NCBI GenBank assembly: GCA_002346435.1
Contig: DDZT01000109.1
Location: forward strand, 19,382 to 41,364
Direction of reading: 5' to 3'
DNA length: 21,983 nt
From: Anaerolineales bacterium UBA3001
GTDB lineage: Bacteria; Chloroflexota; Anaerolineae; Anaerolineales; UBA11657
How positions within the stretch are numbered: the stretch's first letter is position 1; the number at the start of each line of letters is the position of its first letter. Shown piece after piece: positions 1 through 7,336 of the stretch. The notes beneath the pieces were generated by a model, which saw only the letters and a list, made by a program, of their open reading frames with translations, had not been told where the DNA came from and made no database searches. The position numbers and the translations under genes are program-made.

Positions 1-1
1 A

Positions 2-817
2 ATGGAATGTTTCGAGGCGGGTGTCGTCTCAGCGCAAGATGTTGGTTTCCCAATACCAATGGGCAATGCGAAAACCATGGTAAATCTAACAAAATTACTA
101 GCAGAGCGGATAGGTTTTGGTGATGTAATAGCAGATGGCTCTCGTGCAGCAGCAGACCGTTTGGGCAAAGGCCACGAATTCCTTATAACGGTCAAAGGAT
201 CTGAGACCCCGGCTCATATGCCCCAGGTGAAAAGGTCATTGGGTCTTATTTATGCGGTAAATCCATTTGGTGCTGATCACAACTCGTCCGAACACGATCC
301 AGCTGTTGAGGGTGATTACAAACATTATTCTGACCGGCTAGAAAGCATAGGTATTAAGGGCGAGTTACCAGCAAAATCATTAGAACTGGATAAAGTAAGG
401 TTTGCCCTAACCACACAACATATGAACTCATTTCTCGATAGCGCAAATTTATGTGTATTCGTCTGGGGATCGTCTTGGCAACTTTTCAGCCCAGAAGACT
501 GTGTAAGATTAGTTAACACTATAACGGGATGGAACGACTTTACCATTGATGAAATGCTGCTAGTAGGTGAACGACGACTCAACATGCTACGTGCTTTCAA
601 TGCTCGAGAAGGAATTGATCGCACAGCTGACAAGCTGCCACAGAAATTCTTCAAAACACTTCAGGGCGATGGACCAAGCGCAGGGATAGCACTAGATATT
701 GAAGAAATAATGCAAGCTCAAGAATGGTATTATGAAATGAGCGGATGGAACATTGAATCCGGCAACCCTACCAATACCACTCTGAAAAGATTAGGTCTTG
801 AATGGATTGAGCTATGA
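2..817 (+). CDS. Aldehyde:ferredoxin oxidoreductase, C-terminal part (partial, cut by left edge)
   Basis: The visible 271 residues are the C-terminal part of a tungsten- or molybdenum-pterin aldehyde ferredoxin oxidoreductase. These cytoplasmic enzymes oxidise aldehydes to carboxylic acids and pass electrons to ferredoxin. Seen directly: the GFGD...DGSRAAADRLGKG stretch near visible residues 38-57, typical of the AOR domain 2/3 region, and a D146-x4-C151 pattern (DSANLC) that matches the family's D-x-x-G-L-C motif, whose Cys is the last [4Fe-4S] ligand and whose Asp contacts the pterin. The usual GL is AN here. The frame is open at the left edge, so the start and the other three cluster cysteines lie outside. 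The stop overlaps an ATG (ATGA) of a very short frame. The electron carrier would be the same ferredoxin pool that KorAB uses further right. The substrate cannot be told from this part. Confidence 0.9.
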   Translation: MECFEAGVVSAQDVGFPIPMGNAKTMVNLTKLLAERIGFGDVIADGSRAAADRLGKGHEFLITVKGSETPAHMPQVKRSLGLIYAVNPFGADHNSSEHDPAVEGDYKHYSDRLESIGIKGELPAKSLELDKVRFALTTQHMNSFLDSANLCVFVWGSSWQLFSPEDCVRLVNTITGWNDFTIDEMLLVGERRLNMLRAFNAREGIDRTADKLPQKFFKTLQGDGPSAGIALDIEEIMQAQEWYYEMSGWNIESGNPTNTTLKRLGLEWIEL

Positions 818-885
818 CTATCATCAACAGATTAGCTGGACTTAATATATGTAAGCCAATTGAACAACACATGTATGAAAACTGA
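814..885 (+). other. Very short frame overlapping the aldehyde oxidoreductase stop
   Basis: An ATG at 814-816 overlaps the stop of the oxidoreductase (ATGA) and opens a 23-codon frame ending at 885. AOR genes are sometimes followed by a MoaD/ThiS-like gene, so this could be a decayed remnant, but the peptide shows no ThiS-like features and no glycine-glycine end. It overlaps the methylase start. Probably not a functional gene. Confidence 0.2.
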
Positions 886-2164
886 CCAATACACAGCCAA
901 GGACTTTAGTTTTCGTAAAGCCTGTCCTGAAATACCTAATACCACTTATTTAACACACAAGATACACTCCTACCCTGCAAAATTTATTCCGCACATACCA
1001 CGCTGGTTTCTAAAGGAATACGGAAGATCAGGCGACACAATACTTGACCCTTTTTGTGGATCGGGCACCGCACTAGTTGAAGCAAACCTATTAGGGATTA
1101 ATGCTCTCGGCATTGACATCAACCCGCTTGCTCAAATGTTGTTGAAAGCCAAAACAGGATTGGCGGACAACCACGACAAGTTTTCATCACAATGCTTACA
1201 CGCTGTCGAGCAAGCACATAATTACCCGGCTAGTTATGTCCCTGATTTACCTAACTTAGATACGTGGTTTCTGCCACAAGCTCGTCAAGAGCTTGCTAAA
1301 ATATTCGGGTATCTTTTGGAAAACCCGGATCAACTTCCTGATAGAGTTGTCAACTTTATGCTAGTATGCGCATCTTCTATAGTAAGAAAAGTATGTAATG
1401 CTGATCCACAGATAAGTAAGCCTTTCATATCAAAACGAATGCGCGTTCTGTTAAAAGAAAATGCAGTAGAGCAAAGAGCTCTACATCTACTTAAAATTAA
1501 CACTAATCTTTTTCTTGATAGAAAAATTAAGTATATGCGTACTATCGCTAATTTAAGCGAAATATGGGGATATTTGCCTACAAGTGAAATGGTAATGAAT
1601 ACAGATGCAAGAACACTAAGAAATATTGACAACCAATCAATAGACTCAATAATAACCTCGCCACCATATGCTAACGCACAAGAATACTTTCGCTCAATAA
1701 AAATGGAATTATATTGGCTTAACTTGCTAGATGGAGATCGCCTAAAACAACTCAACAAAGATATTGTAGGTACTGAGAGACTACCAATTTCAGAGTGCAG
1801 AGATACGCCTAAGTTTGGAATTGACAAATTGGACTTAGCGCTGGAGAAGGTACATCTAGTTGACCAGAAACGAGCACATATAGTGCTTCGTTATTTCCAA
1901 GATATGCAAGCAAGCATTCAACAATGCTACCGAGTACTGAAACCTGGAGCATATTTTGGCCTATTGGTAGGAGATAATGTAATCCGTAAAATCAAAATAA
2001 ATACTCACTTATTTCTTCAAGAAATTGCTGAGGATACAGGCTTTAGCACCGAAATTATAGGCTATGATCGTATAGTGGCACGTAGACTAACGCCAAAACG
2101 CAATGTATCTGCTGGGTTAATAGAGGTCGAATGGATGCTTATATTTCGAAAACCGGGCTTATAA
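860..2164 (+). CDS. Solitary DNA methyltransferase (N4-cytosine / N6-adenine type)
   Basis: A 434-residue SAM-dependent DNA amino-methyltransferase. The AdoMet-binding motif I is DPFCGSGT at residues 63-70, followed by GIDINPL (84-90). The catalytic motif IV is TSPPY at 266-270, and SPPY is the form commonly seen in N4-cytosine enzymes. About 195 residues separate the two, so the order is motif I, long insert (presumably target recognition), motif IV, as in alpha-class enzymes. The N-terminal HKIHSYPAKFIP (33-44) is characteristic of a subfamily of such methylases. No restriction endonuclase, specificity subunit or Vsr gene lies next to it; the neighbours are metabolic, so it looks like an orphan methylase. 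Start: the frame can begin at TTG 860 or ATG 875; neither has a clear Shine-Dalgarno, and ATG 875 is equally plausible. An RNA target cannot be excluded. Confidence 0.85.
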   Translation: MNNTCMKTDQYTAKDFSFRKACPEIPNTTYLTHKIHSYPAKFIPHIPRWFLKEYGRSGDTILDPFCGSGTALVEANLLGINALGIDINPLAQMLLKAKTGLADNHDKFSSQCLHAVEQAHNYPASYVPDLPNLDTWFLPQARQELAKIFGYLLENPDQLPDRVVNFMLVCASSIVRKVCNADPQISKPFISKRMRVLLKENAVEQRALHLLKINTNLFLDRKIKYMRTIANLSEIWGYLPTSEMVMNTDARTLRNIDNQSIDSIITSPPYANAQEYFRSIKMELYWLNLLDGDRLKQLNKDIVGTERLPISECRDTPKFGIDKLDLALEKVHLVDQKRAHIVLRYFQDMQASIQQCYRVLKPGAYFGLLVGDNVIRKIKINTHLFLQEIAEDTGFSTEIIGYDRIVARRLTPKRNVSAGLIEVEWMLIFRKPGL

Positions 2165-2185
2165 ACGTATTGTATGGGCACACAG

Positions 2186-3298
2186 TCATACATATACCCT
2201 AGATACTCTACTCCCTATAGACGAAACTACATCATAATTTATTGTATTCCATCTTAGAGCAACCTCTTCTGCTGATATATGATCCATTCCCTGACAACCT
2301 ATTATGACAACTTCATCACCAACCGCTGCTCCAGGAACACTATCTAACCGAACCATAAATTGGTCCATACACACAGTGCCAACCACCGGCACTCTCTTTC
2401 CTCTAACCAACACTGTTTTTTCACCATGTCGTCTGTATCCATCAGCGTAACCTGTGGGTACAGTGCCAATGATTTCTGGCCCACTAGTTATATAGTTGTG
2501 GCCATAACTAATACCCGTACCTTTAGGTACATGCTTCACTTGACTCAATTGAGTTTTCCACGTCAGTGCTGGCCGTAAATCGTCAGGACATTTACAATCC
2601 TCAGACGGATCTAATCCATACATTGCAATACCTAACCTAATCATATTCCACTTCAAGTCTAGTCTGTTTATTATTGCAGCCGAGTTTTCTGAGTGCACAA
2701 TACTAGGACATATACCAGCTTGTCTAAGTATTTCAACTACATTGCGAAACCGGTTATCCTGCTCCAGTGTAGGAGCAATATCAGCTTCGTATGCACGAGC
2801 ATAATGTGTTGAAACACCCTCAAACAGCAAGCCTTGAGCAACATCTAAATACCTAGCAACATCAAATGCATCCCCATAATCAACACCAATACGACCCATA
2901 CCAGTGTCCACCTTTAAATGGATACGTGCGGGCAGATCAATTTTCTGAGCGATTACATCCACGTCTTTTAGATACTCGATATCCCAGGCTGCCAATGATA
3001 TATTGTTGACAATTAACTCCTCTATCATAAATAGAGGTGTAAACCCAAGCACAAGGATTGGGCATTGTATACCAGCACGGCGCAATTCAAGCGCCTCGTC
3101 TGCCCGAGCCACACCACACCAACCAGCACCTGCTCGTAAAGCAGTTTCTAAAACCGGCAGAGCACCATGGCCATATGCATTTGCCTTCACTATGACCATC
3201 ACATTCGCGTTAGAATTGTCACAAAAGTAGCGAACGTTGTTCTTGATTGCTGACAGTTCGATTTCGACCCAAGTAGAGTGTGGCATCTGTGTATTCAT
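2186..3298 (-). CDS. alr: Alanine racemase
   Basis: A PLP-dependent enzyme interconverting L- and D-alanine for peptidoglycan. With the ATG at 3298 it is 370 residues. The PLP lysine sits in IVKANAYGHG as Lys38 and the opposite-face catalytic tyrosine in ISYGHNY as Tyr265, almost the spacing of the Geobacillus stearothermophilus enzyme (Lys39/Tyr265). GTVCMDQFMV near the C-terminus is also characteristic. The frame stays open upstream to an ATG at 3382 (398 residues), but family members begin just before the STWVEIEL strand, so the ATG at 3298 (or the next one, five codons in) is preferred. Oddly, a 10-base perfect Shine-Dalgarno (AAGGAGGTGA, complement of 3336-3345) lies well upstream, not at the normal distance from any in-frame ATG. 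The gene converges with the methylase and diverges from gatB. It implies a peptidoglycan or other D-Ala-containing wall. Confidence 0.95.
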   Translation of the reverse strand: MNTQMPHSTWVEIELSAIKNNVRYFCDNSNANVMVIVKANAYGHGALPVLETALRAGAGWCGVARADEALELRRAGIQCPILVLGFTPLFMIEELIVNNISLAAWDIEYLKDVDVIAQKIDLPARIHLKVDTGMGRIGVDYGDAFDVARYLDVAQGLLFEGVSTHYARAYEADIAPTLEQDNRFRNVVEILRQAGICPSIVHSENSAAIINRLDLKWNMIRLGIAMYGLDPSEDCKCPDDLRPALTWKTQLSQVKHVPKGTGISYGHNYITSGPEIIGTVPTGYADGYRRHGEKTVLVRGKRVPVVGTVCMDQFMVRLDSVPGAAVGDEVVIIGCQGMDHISAEEVALRWNTINYDVVSSIGSRVSRVYV

Positions 3299-3489
3299 AT
3301 ACAAAGTATACATGAGACAATACGGTGTCCACAGCTCACCTCCTTGCCTTCTAAATACAAAACCGCGATAATGAAGTTGCATACTGTTGTTTAACAGATT
3401 CGGACATTTATATATAGCATGATCAACAACATTGTATTCTCTACTATTTCTGTCAACACTTACTCTTTTGACTCAGATAGGCGATTCCA

Positions 3490-3540
3490 ATGATTAATTT
3501 TATAGATCAAATCCGAAATTTCCTAGGTAAAAACAAATAG
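3490..3540 (+). other. Possible 16-codon leader frame before gatB
   Basis: ATG 3490 opens MINFIDQIRNFLGKNK, ending at TAG three bases before the gatB ATG, in the same frame, an arrangement like that before korA. The Shine-Dalgarno is weak and transcription start is unknown, so it may be chance. Confidence 0.2.
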
Positions 3541-3543
3541 ACA

Positions 3544-5031
3544 ATGAGCTACGAGGCGATAATAGGACTTGAGGCACATGTCGAATTAAATACAAACTCC
3601 AAGATGTTCTGCAGTTGCAGAGTTGTGGATTCAACAACGTCTGAACCAAACTGTCATGTGTGCCCAGTGTGCGCCGGAATGCCAGGAGCTCTTCCTTCGA
3701 TAAACAAACGTGCCGTAGAAATAGGAATACTTGTATCTTTGGCTCTAAACTGCAAGATTGAAGATGTTAGTGTGTTTGCCCGTAAGAATTATTTCTACCC
3801 TGATTTACCCAAAGGGTATCAAATATCACAATATGAGAAGCCACTAGCTAGTAATGGCTACATCAATATTGGTGACGATCATAACACTTCGAAAATCCAT
3901 ATCCGCAGAGTTCATCTAGAGGAAGACACTGGAAAACTAGTACACACTAATGATGGTGAAAAGCCAAGGGGTGTTTCCCTAATAGACTTAAATCGCGCTG
4001 GAGTCCCACTTTTGGAAATAGTCAGTGAGCCTGATATACGATCTCCACTTGAAGCAGTTAATTATGCTAAAGAATTACATTCGGTGTTGACATATCTCGA
4101 GGTAAATAGTGGGGACATGGAAAAAGGTGTTCTAAGATTTGAGGCAAATGTATCTGTTAGAGCAACTGGCAGCAAGCATCTAAATACACGCAGAGAAATA
4201 AAAAATCTTAATTCATTCAAAGCGCTGCAACGCAGTATAGAATATGAAATAAAGCAACAAGTCACAGCTTATAAATCAAACGAAACAATTTTACAAGAGA
4301 CCTTGGGTTGGGACGAATCTAATGGCAAAACTATATTCCAAAGAAGTAAAGAACATAGTCACGATTACCGTTATTTTCCAGAACCGGATTTACCACCTCT
4401 TATTGTTAATGATAACTGGAAAAACAGCATTCTCTCAACCATGCCTCAATTACCTCATACGAAAAGGGCACATTTTTTGTCATTAGGTTTGACTGATTAC
4501 GATGCTCGTGTGCTAGCTTCCCAACGTAAAATAGCTGAATATTTTGAACTTGCAGTAAAATTAGGTTCTGACAAAAATCCGCCAGTGTTGCCCAAGCCGA
4601 TAGCGAATTGGATTACTACTCATTTATTCAGTATCATTAACGAGGCAGGTAAGTCAATAGACCAAATTGATCTTCCGCAAATCCATTTGGTTAGCTTAAT
4701 AAACCTTGTACACTCTGGTAGAACAAACGCAAGCAGCGCTAAACTAGTGCTTCGTGAGATGTGCAAAACAGGCGAATCACCTGAAATTATTGTAGCGCAA
4801 CTTGGGCTTCAGCAAACCAATGATCAGGTCACTATAACAAAGACTGTGGACAAAGTGTTAGCCAACAATCCGGATCAAGTGACAAATTTGCTTGATGGTA
4901 AGGATTCGATATTTAATTGGTTTTTTGGTCAAGTAATGCAAGCCATGGACGGTAAAAGTAACCCCGATTTAGTACGTACTACTTTACAGGACGCTATCAA
5001 AAAAGCGTCATACAATAGAGGAACAGAATGA
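3544..5031 (+). CDS. gatB: Asp-tRNA(Asn)/Glu-tRNA(Gln) amidotransferase subunit B
   Basis: GatB is the kinase/tRNA-binding subunit of the GatCAB amidotransferase, which converts Glu-tRNA(Gln) and/or Asp-tRNA(Asn) to the amide form. The protein has 495 residues, normal for the family. The N-terminal cradle domain opens with IIGLEAHVELNTNSKMFC and contains C23-x-C25 and C40-x2-C43 (FCSC, CPVC), the predicted zinc knuckle found in many but not all GatB. The signature DLPKGYQISQYEKP (about residues 88-101) and LIDLNRAGVPLLEIVSEPD are clear, and the C-terminal part is the YqeY-like tail domain. gatA and gatC are not in the window. The stop overlaps the next gene by four bases (ATGA), so translation of the methyltransferase is probably coupled. 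The upstream Shine-Dalgarno is weak. A possible promoter (TTGACT at 3468, ATTAAT at 3493) has a 19-base spacer and is unconvincing. Confidence 0.97.
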   Translation: MSYEAIIGLEAHVELNTNSKMFCSCRVVDSTTSEPNCHVCPVCAGMPGALPSINKRAVEIGILVSLALNCKIEDVSVFARKNYFYPDLPKGYQISQYEKPLASNGYINIGDDHNTSKIHIRRVHLEEDTGKLVHTNDGEKPRGVSLIDLNRAGVPLLEIVSEPDIRSPLEAVNYAKELHSVLTYLEVNSGDMEKGVLRFEANVSVRATGSKHLNTRREIKNLNSFKALQRSIEYEIKQQVTAYKSNETILQETLGWDESNGKTIFQRSKEHSHDYRYFPEPDLPPLIVNDNWKNSILSTMPQLPHTKRAHFLSLGLTDYDARVLASQRKIAEYFELAVKLGSDKNPPVLPKPIANWITTHLFSIINEAGKSIDQIDLPQIHLVSLINLVHSGRTNASSAKLVLREMCKTGESPEIIVAQLGLQQTNDQVTITKTVDKVLANNPDQVTNLLDGKDSIFNWFFGQVMQAMDGKSNPDLVRTTLQDAIKKASYNRGTE

Positions 5032-5951
5032 CCCCGGACGGCAGCAGACCCATATGTGACTACGAAGATTCTAAATACCAGACTGAGTTCTGGGATCAGG
5101 GTAATCGCCAATATGAAGATCGTGTGGAACGAATTGCCCTAAGACACTTGCTTCCAAAAAGCGGAAGCAGATGCCTTGAGATTGGTGCAGGAGCCGGTCG
5201 TTTAACAAGAGAGCTTGATGCCTTTGACAACATTGTAATGCTGGATTACTCTGTGACTCAATTGCAACAAGCCCAATTACGGCTAGGAAGAGAGTCTCGA
5301 TACACATATGTTGCAGCTGATGCGTACAAACTGCCCTTTGTAACCGGTGCTTTTGATGCCGCTCTGATGGTCAGAGTAATTCACCACCTAGCTGATGCTG
5401 AATCAGTTCTATCAAGTATACATAAGGCACTACAACCTAATGGAACTCTTATACTGGAGTTTGCAAATAAAAGAAACTTAAAAGCTATTCTGCGGTATTT
5501 TCTCGGCATCCAAAATTGGAATCCTTTTAATTACGAGACCGTTGAATACAACAGGCTGAATTACAATTTCCACCCTAATACTATCACGGGATGGCTCAAG
5601 AATTCAGGTTTTGTTGTTGATCAAAAACGTTCTGTATCGCACTTTCGATGGAATATAATAAAACGAACAATACCTACTGATGTTCTGGTCACATTGGACA
5701 GCTTACTACAAATGACCGGACCGCTTTGGCAATTAACTCCAAGTGTAATATTGGCTGCCCATTCAAACAACACTGGGTCAACCGCAGAGTCGCACTCATT
5801 GTTCAAGTGTCCAAGTTGTAATTCCAAGAAACTTGAACATACTTCCAATTATCTAACATGTCCAAACTGCGGACGCATCTGTGTAATTGAAAACGGTATC
5901 TATGACTTCAAGAAGCCCCATAAAGACAAGGGAGTGGACAATAATGGATGA
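5028..5951 (+). CDS. Class I SAM methyltransferase fused to a C-terminal Trm112-like zinc ribbon
   Basis: A 307-residue two-part protein. Residues about 46-200 are a Methyltransf_11/UbiE-like Rossmann methyltransferase: motif I LEIGAGAGRL (50-59), acidic post-I LDYS (72-75), AADAYKLPF (96-104), VIHHLADAESVL (117-128) and LKNSGF (190-195). A middle stretch of about 55 residues links to a small zinc ribbon: C261-x2-C264 and C278-x2-C281, followed by an ENGIYDF turn that matches the Trm112/UPF0434 pattern. Trm112 proteins bind and activate class I methyltransferases in trans, so a cis fusion is a sensible arrangement, but the substrate (tRNA, protein, lipid quinone or other) is not shown. The gene overlaps gatB by four bases and the next gene by eight, and GAGGAA at 5018-5023 serves as its Shine-Dalgarno. 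The operon with gatB hints at a translation-related substrate, which is inference only. Confidence 0.85.
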   Translation: MTPDGSRPICDYEDSKYQTEFWDQGNRQYEDRVERIALRHLLPKSGSRCLEIGAGAGRLTRELDAFDNIVMLDYSVTQLQQAQLRLGRESRYTYVAADAYKLPFVTGAFDAALMVRVIHHLADAESVLSSIHKALQPNGTLILEFANKRNLKAILRYFLGIQNWNPFNYETVEYNRLNYNFHPNTITGWLKNSGFVVDQKRSVSHFRWNIIKRTIPTDVLVTLDSLLQMTGPLWQLTPSVILAAHSNNTGSTAESHSLFKCPSCNSKKLEHTSNYLTCPNCGRICVIENGIYDFKKPHKDKGVDNNG

Positions 5952-6495
5952 TTATGACAAAACATACACTGTTAAAATAGCAGGAATACAACGATCTTTA
6001 CCTATTTTAGAGCTCAAGTCCGGTTTGCGAATAGCTGTATTAAACATACTTGGTGATACTGAACTGGTGCAAGCTGCCTCAAAAGCTCTATCTGACATGC
6101 TAGGTAATCTTGAGTATTCAGTTCTTGTAACTGCTGAAGCCAAAAGTATACCCTTGGCCCATGCCATATCAGTGATATCCAGAAAACCTTATGTAGTGCT
6201 CCGCAAAACACATAAGCCCTACATGGGCGAAGCTTTGCGTGCAGAAACTTTGTCAATCACTACTGGCAAGCCACAAATGTTATATTTAGATGAAAAAGAT
6301 CGCAGTTTGGTGTCTGAATCCAATGTGGTATTGTTAGACGATGTAATTAGTACAGGCTCTACACTAGGAGGTATGCGCTTATTGATGGAACAGGCACAAG
6401 CTAAAATCGTAGGCGAGTCAGCTATATTTACAGAGGGAGACCAGAATCAATGGAAAAACATTTATGCCCTTGGGCACTTACCTGTTTTTAGCTAA
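5944..6495 (+). CDS. APRT-like phosphoribosyltransferase
   Basis: A 183-residue type I phosphoribosyltransferase. The PRPP-binding loop is unmistakable: VVLLDDVISTGST at residues 128-140, with the paired acidic residues and the TGS(T) turn. AEAKSIPLAHAIS (64-76) and VVLRKTHKPY (84-93) correspond to the E-x-(R/K)-G-x-P and RK segments of adenine phosphoribosyltransferase-like proteins, although the usual arginine-glycine of the former is replaced by KS. A base-salvage role (purine plus PRPP giving a nucleotide) is the likely activity; the exact base cannot be assigned. The start is ATG 5944, preceded by GGGAG at 5930-5934, and overlaps the end of the methyltransferase gene, so the pair is probably co-translated. 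The frame remains open upstream to 5887 inside the previous gene; that extension is rejected. It faces the endonuclease III gene with only nine bases between stops. Confidence 0.82.
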   Translation: MDDYDKTYTVKIAGIQRSLPILELKSGLRIAVLNILGDTELVQAASKALSDMLGNLEYSVLVTAEAKSIPLAHAISVISRKPYVVLRKTHKPYMGEALRAETLSITTGKPQMLYLDEKDRSLVSESNVVLLDDVISTGSTLGGMRLLMEQAQAKIVGESAIFTEGDQNQWKNIYALGHLPVFS

Positions 6496-6504
6496 GATTT
6501 ATAG

Positions 6505-7188
6505 TCAAGACGAACTATTATCTTTCCAGTAACTACAATGTTTTCTAACAGGGCATGTTGGACATTCTGGTTTACGAGCATGACACACTTCTCTTCCTAG
6601 TCTAATAATGTTAAGATGCACGTCATAATAATGTTGCTCTAAAAACACTTTTTCCAGATGCGTGTGTGCAGCTTCGACCCCCATTCGTTCTAACAACAAC
6701 CCTAGTCTTCCTGACACTCTATATACATGTGTATCCACTGGTAATGCATACTGATCTAAGCTAAACAAAAGCACAATAGCCGCTGTTTTGGGACCGACAC
6801 CCTTAAACCTCATAAGCCAAGATTTAGCATCTTCTACAGACATGTCAGCCAAAAAATCGATTGACAATTCACCACACTCGTTAGTGATCTGGGAAAGAAC
6901 CTTCTGGATTCGCGGCCCTTTCTGATTAGCCAATCCCGCAATTCGTATTGCTTCTATAACCTTATCTTGAGGTGCATCGCGCACAGATTCCCAGTCAGGG
7001 AAAGACTTAATAAGACTATCAAAAGCACGGTCACGATTCACATCGTTTGTGTTCTGAGACAGTATGGTTGACACGAGTTCATCTAACGGTGGTAACGGAT
7101 TCCTCCAAACTGGCTGTCCATAATGATCCAACAAAGTAGTACGAATCTGTAAAGCTTTGTTCATTAAATCGTCTTTAGCCATAGACAC
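6505..7188 (-). CDS. nth: Endonuclease III family DNA glycosylase/AP lyase
   Basis: An HhH-GPD superfamily base-excision repair enzyme that removes oxidised pyrimidines and nicks abasic sites. It has 227 residues from the GTG start. The helix-hairpin-helix reads FKGVGPKTAA (128-137), with the catalytic Lys134, and the catalytic Asp152 is in LPVDTHVYRV. The C-terminal [4Fe-4S] loop has the exact endonuclease III spacing C202-x6-C209-x2-C212-x5-C218. Both the lysine and the cluster are present, which fits endonuclease III rather than an AlkA- or MutY-like relative. Start choice: GTG 7188 has AAGGA six bases upstream, whereas ATG 7182, two codons later, is slightly far from it; either gives nearly the same protein. 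The gene lies divergent from serS and convergent with the phosphoribosyltransferase. Confidence is high for the family and moderate for exact substrate range. Confidence 0.93.
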   Translation of the reverse strand: MSMAKDDLMNKALQIRTTLLDHYGQPVWRNPLPPLDELVSTILSQNTNDVNRDRAFDSLIKSFPDWESVRDAPQDKVIEAIRIAGLANQKGPRIQKVLSQITNECGELSIDFLADMSVEDAKSWLMRFKGVGPKTAAIVLLFSLDQYALPVDTHVYRVSGRLGLLLERMGVEAAHTHLEKVFLEQHYYDVHLNIIRLGREVCHARKPECPTCPVRKHCSYWKDNSSS

Positions 7189-7336
7189 ATTATATCCTTG
7201 TACTCATGTAGCACACTAAACTTTTCTATAAAATAGATTTATTATGGTGCAACAGATGCAATGTTTGCATACATGACGTAATTACATACATTAGATATAC
7301 TACTAGTTGTCATTATTAGTAGGCAGGGAGACCACT

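Noticed and set aside
325..654. Minus-strand frame of 109 codons
   Set aside because: It is antisense to the clear aldehyde oxidoreductase coding sequence and shows no recognisable motif.
2171..2192. Inverted repeat TGTATG/CATACA between the convergent methylase and alr genes as a bidirectional terminator
   Set aside because: The six-base AT-rich stem is weak and no T-run follows on either strand.
7189..7336. T-box riboswitch upstream of serS
   Set aside because: The gap is too short and shows neither the T-box core sequence nor an antiterminator hairpin.
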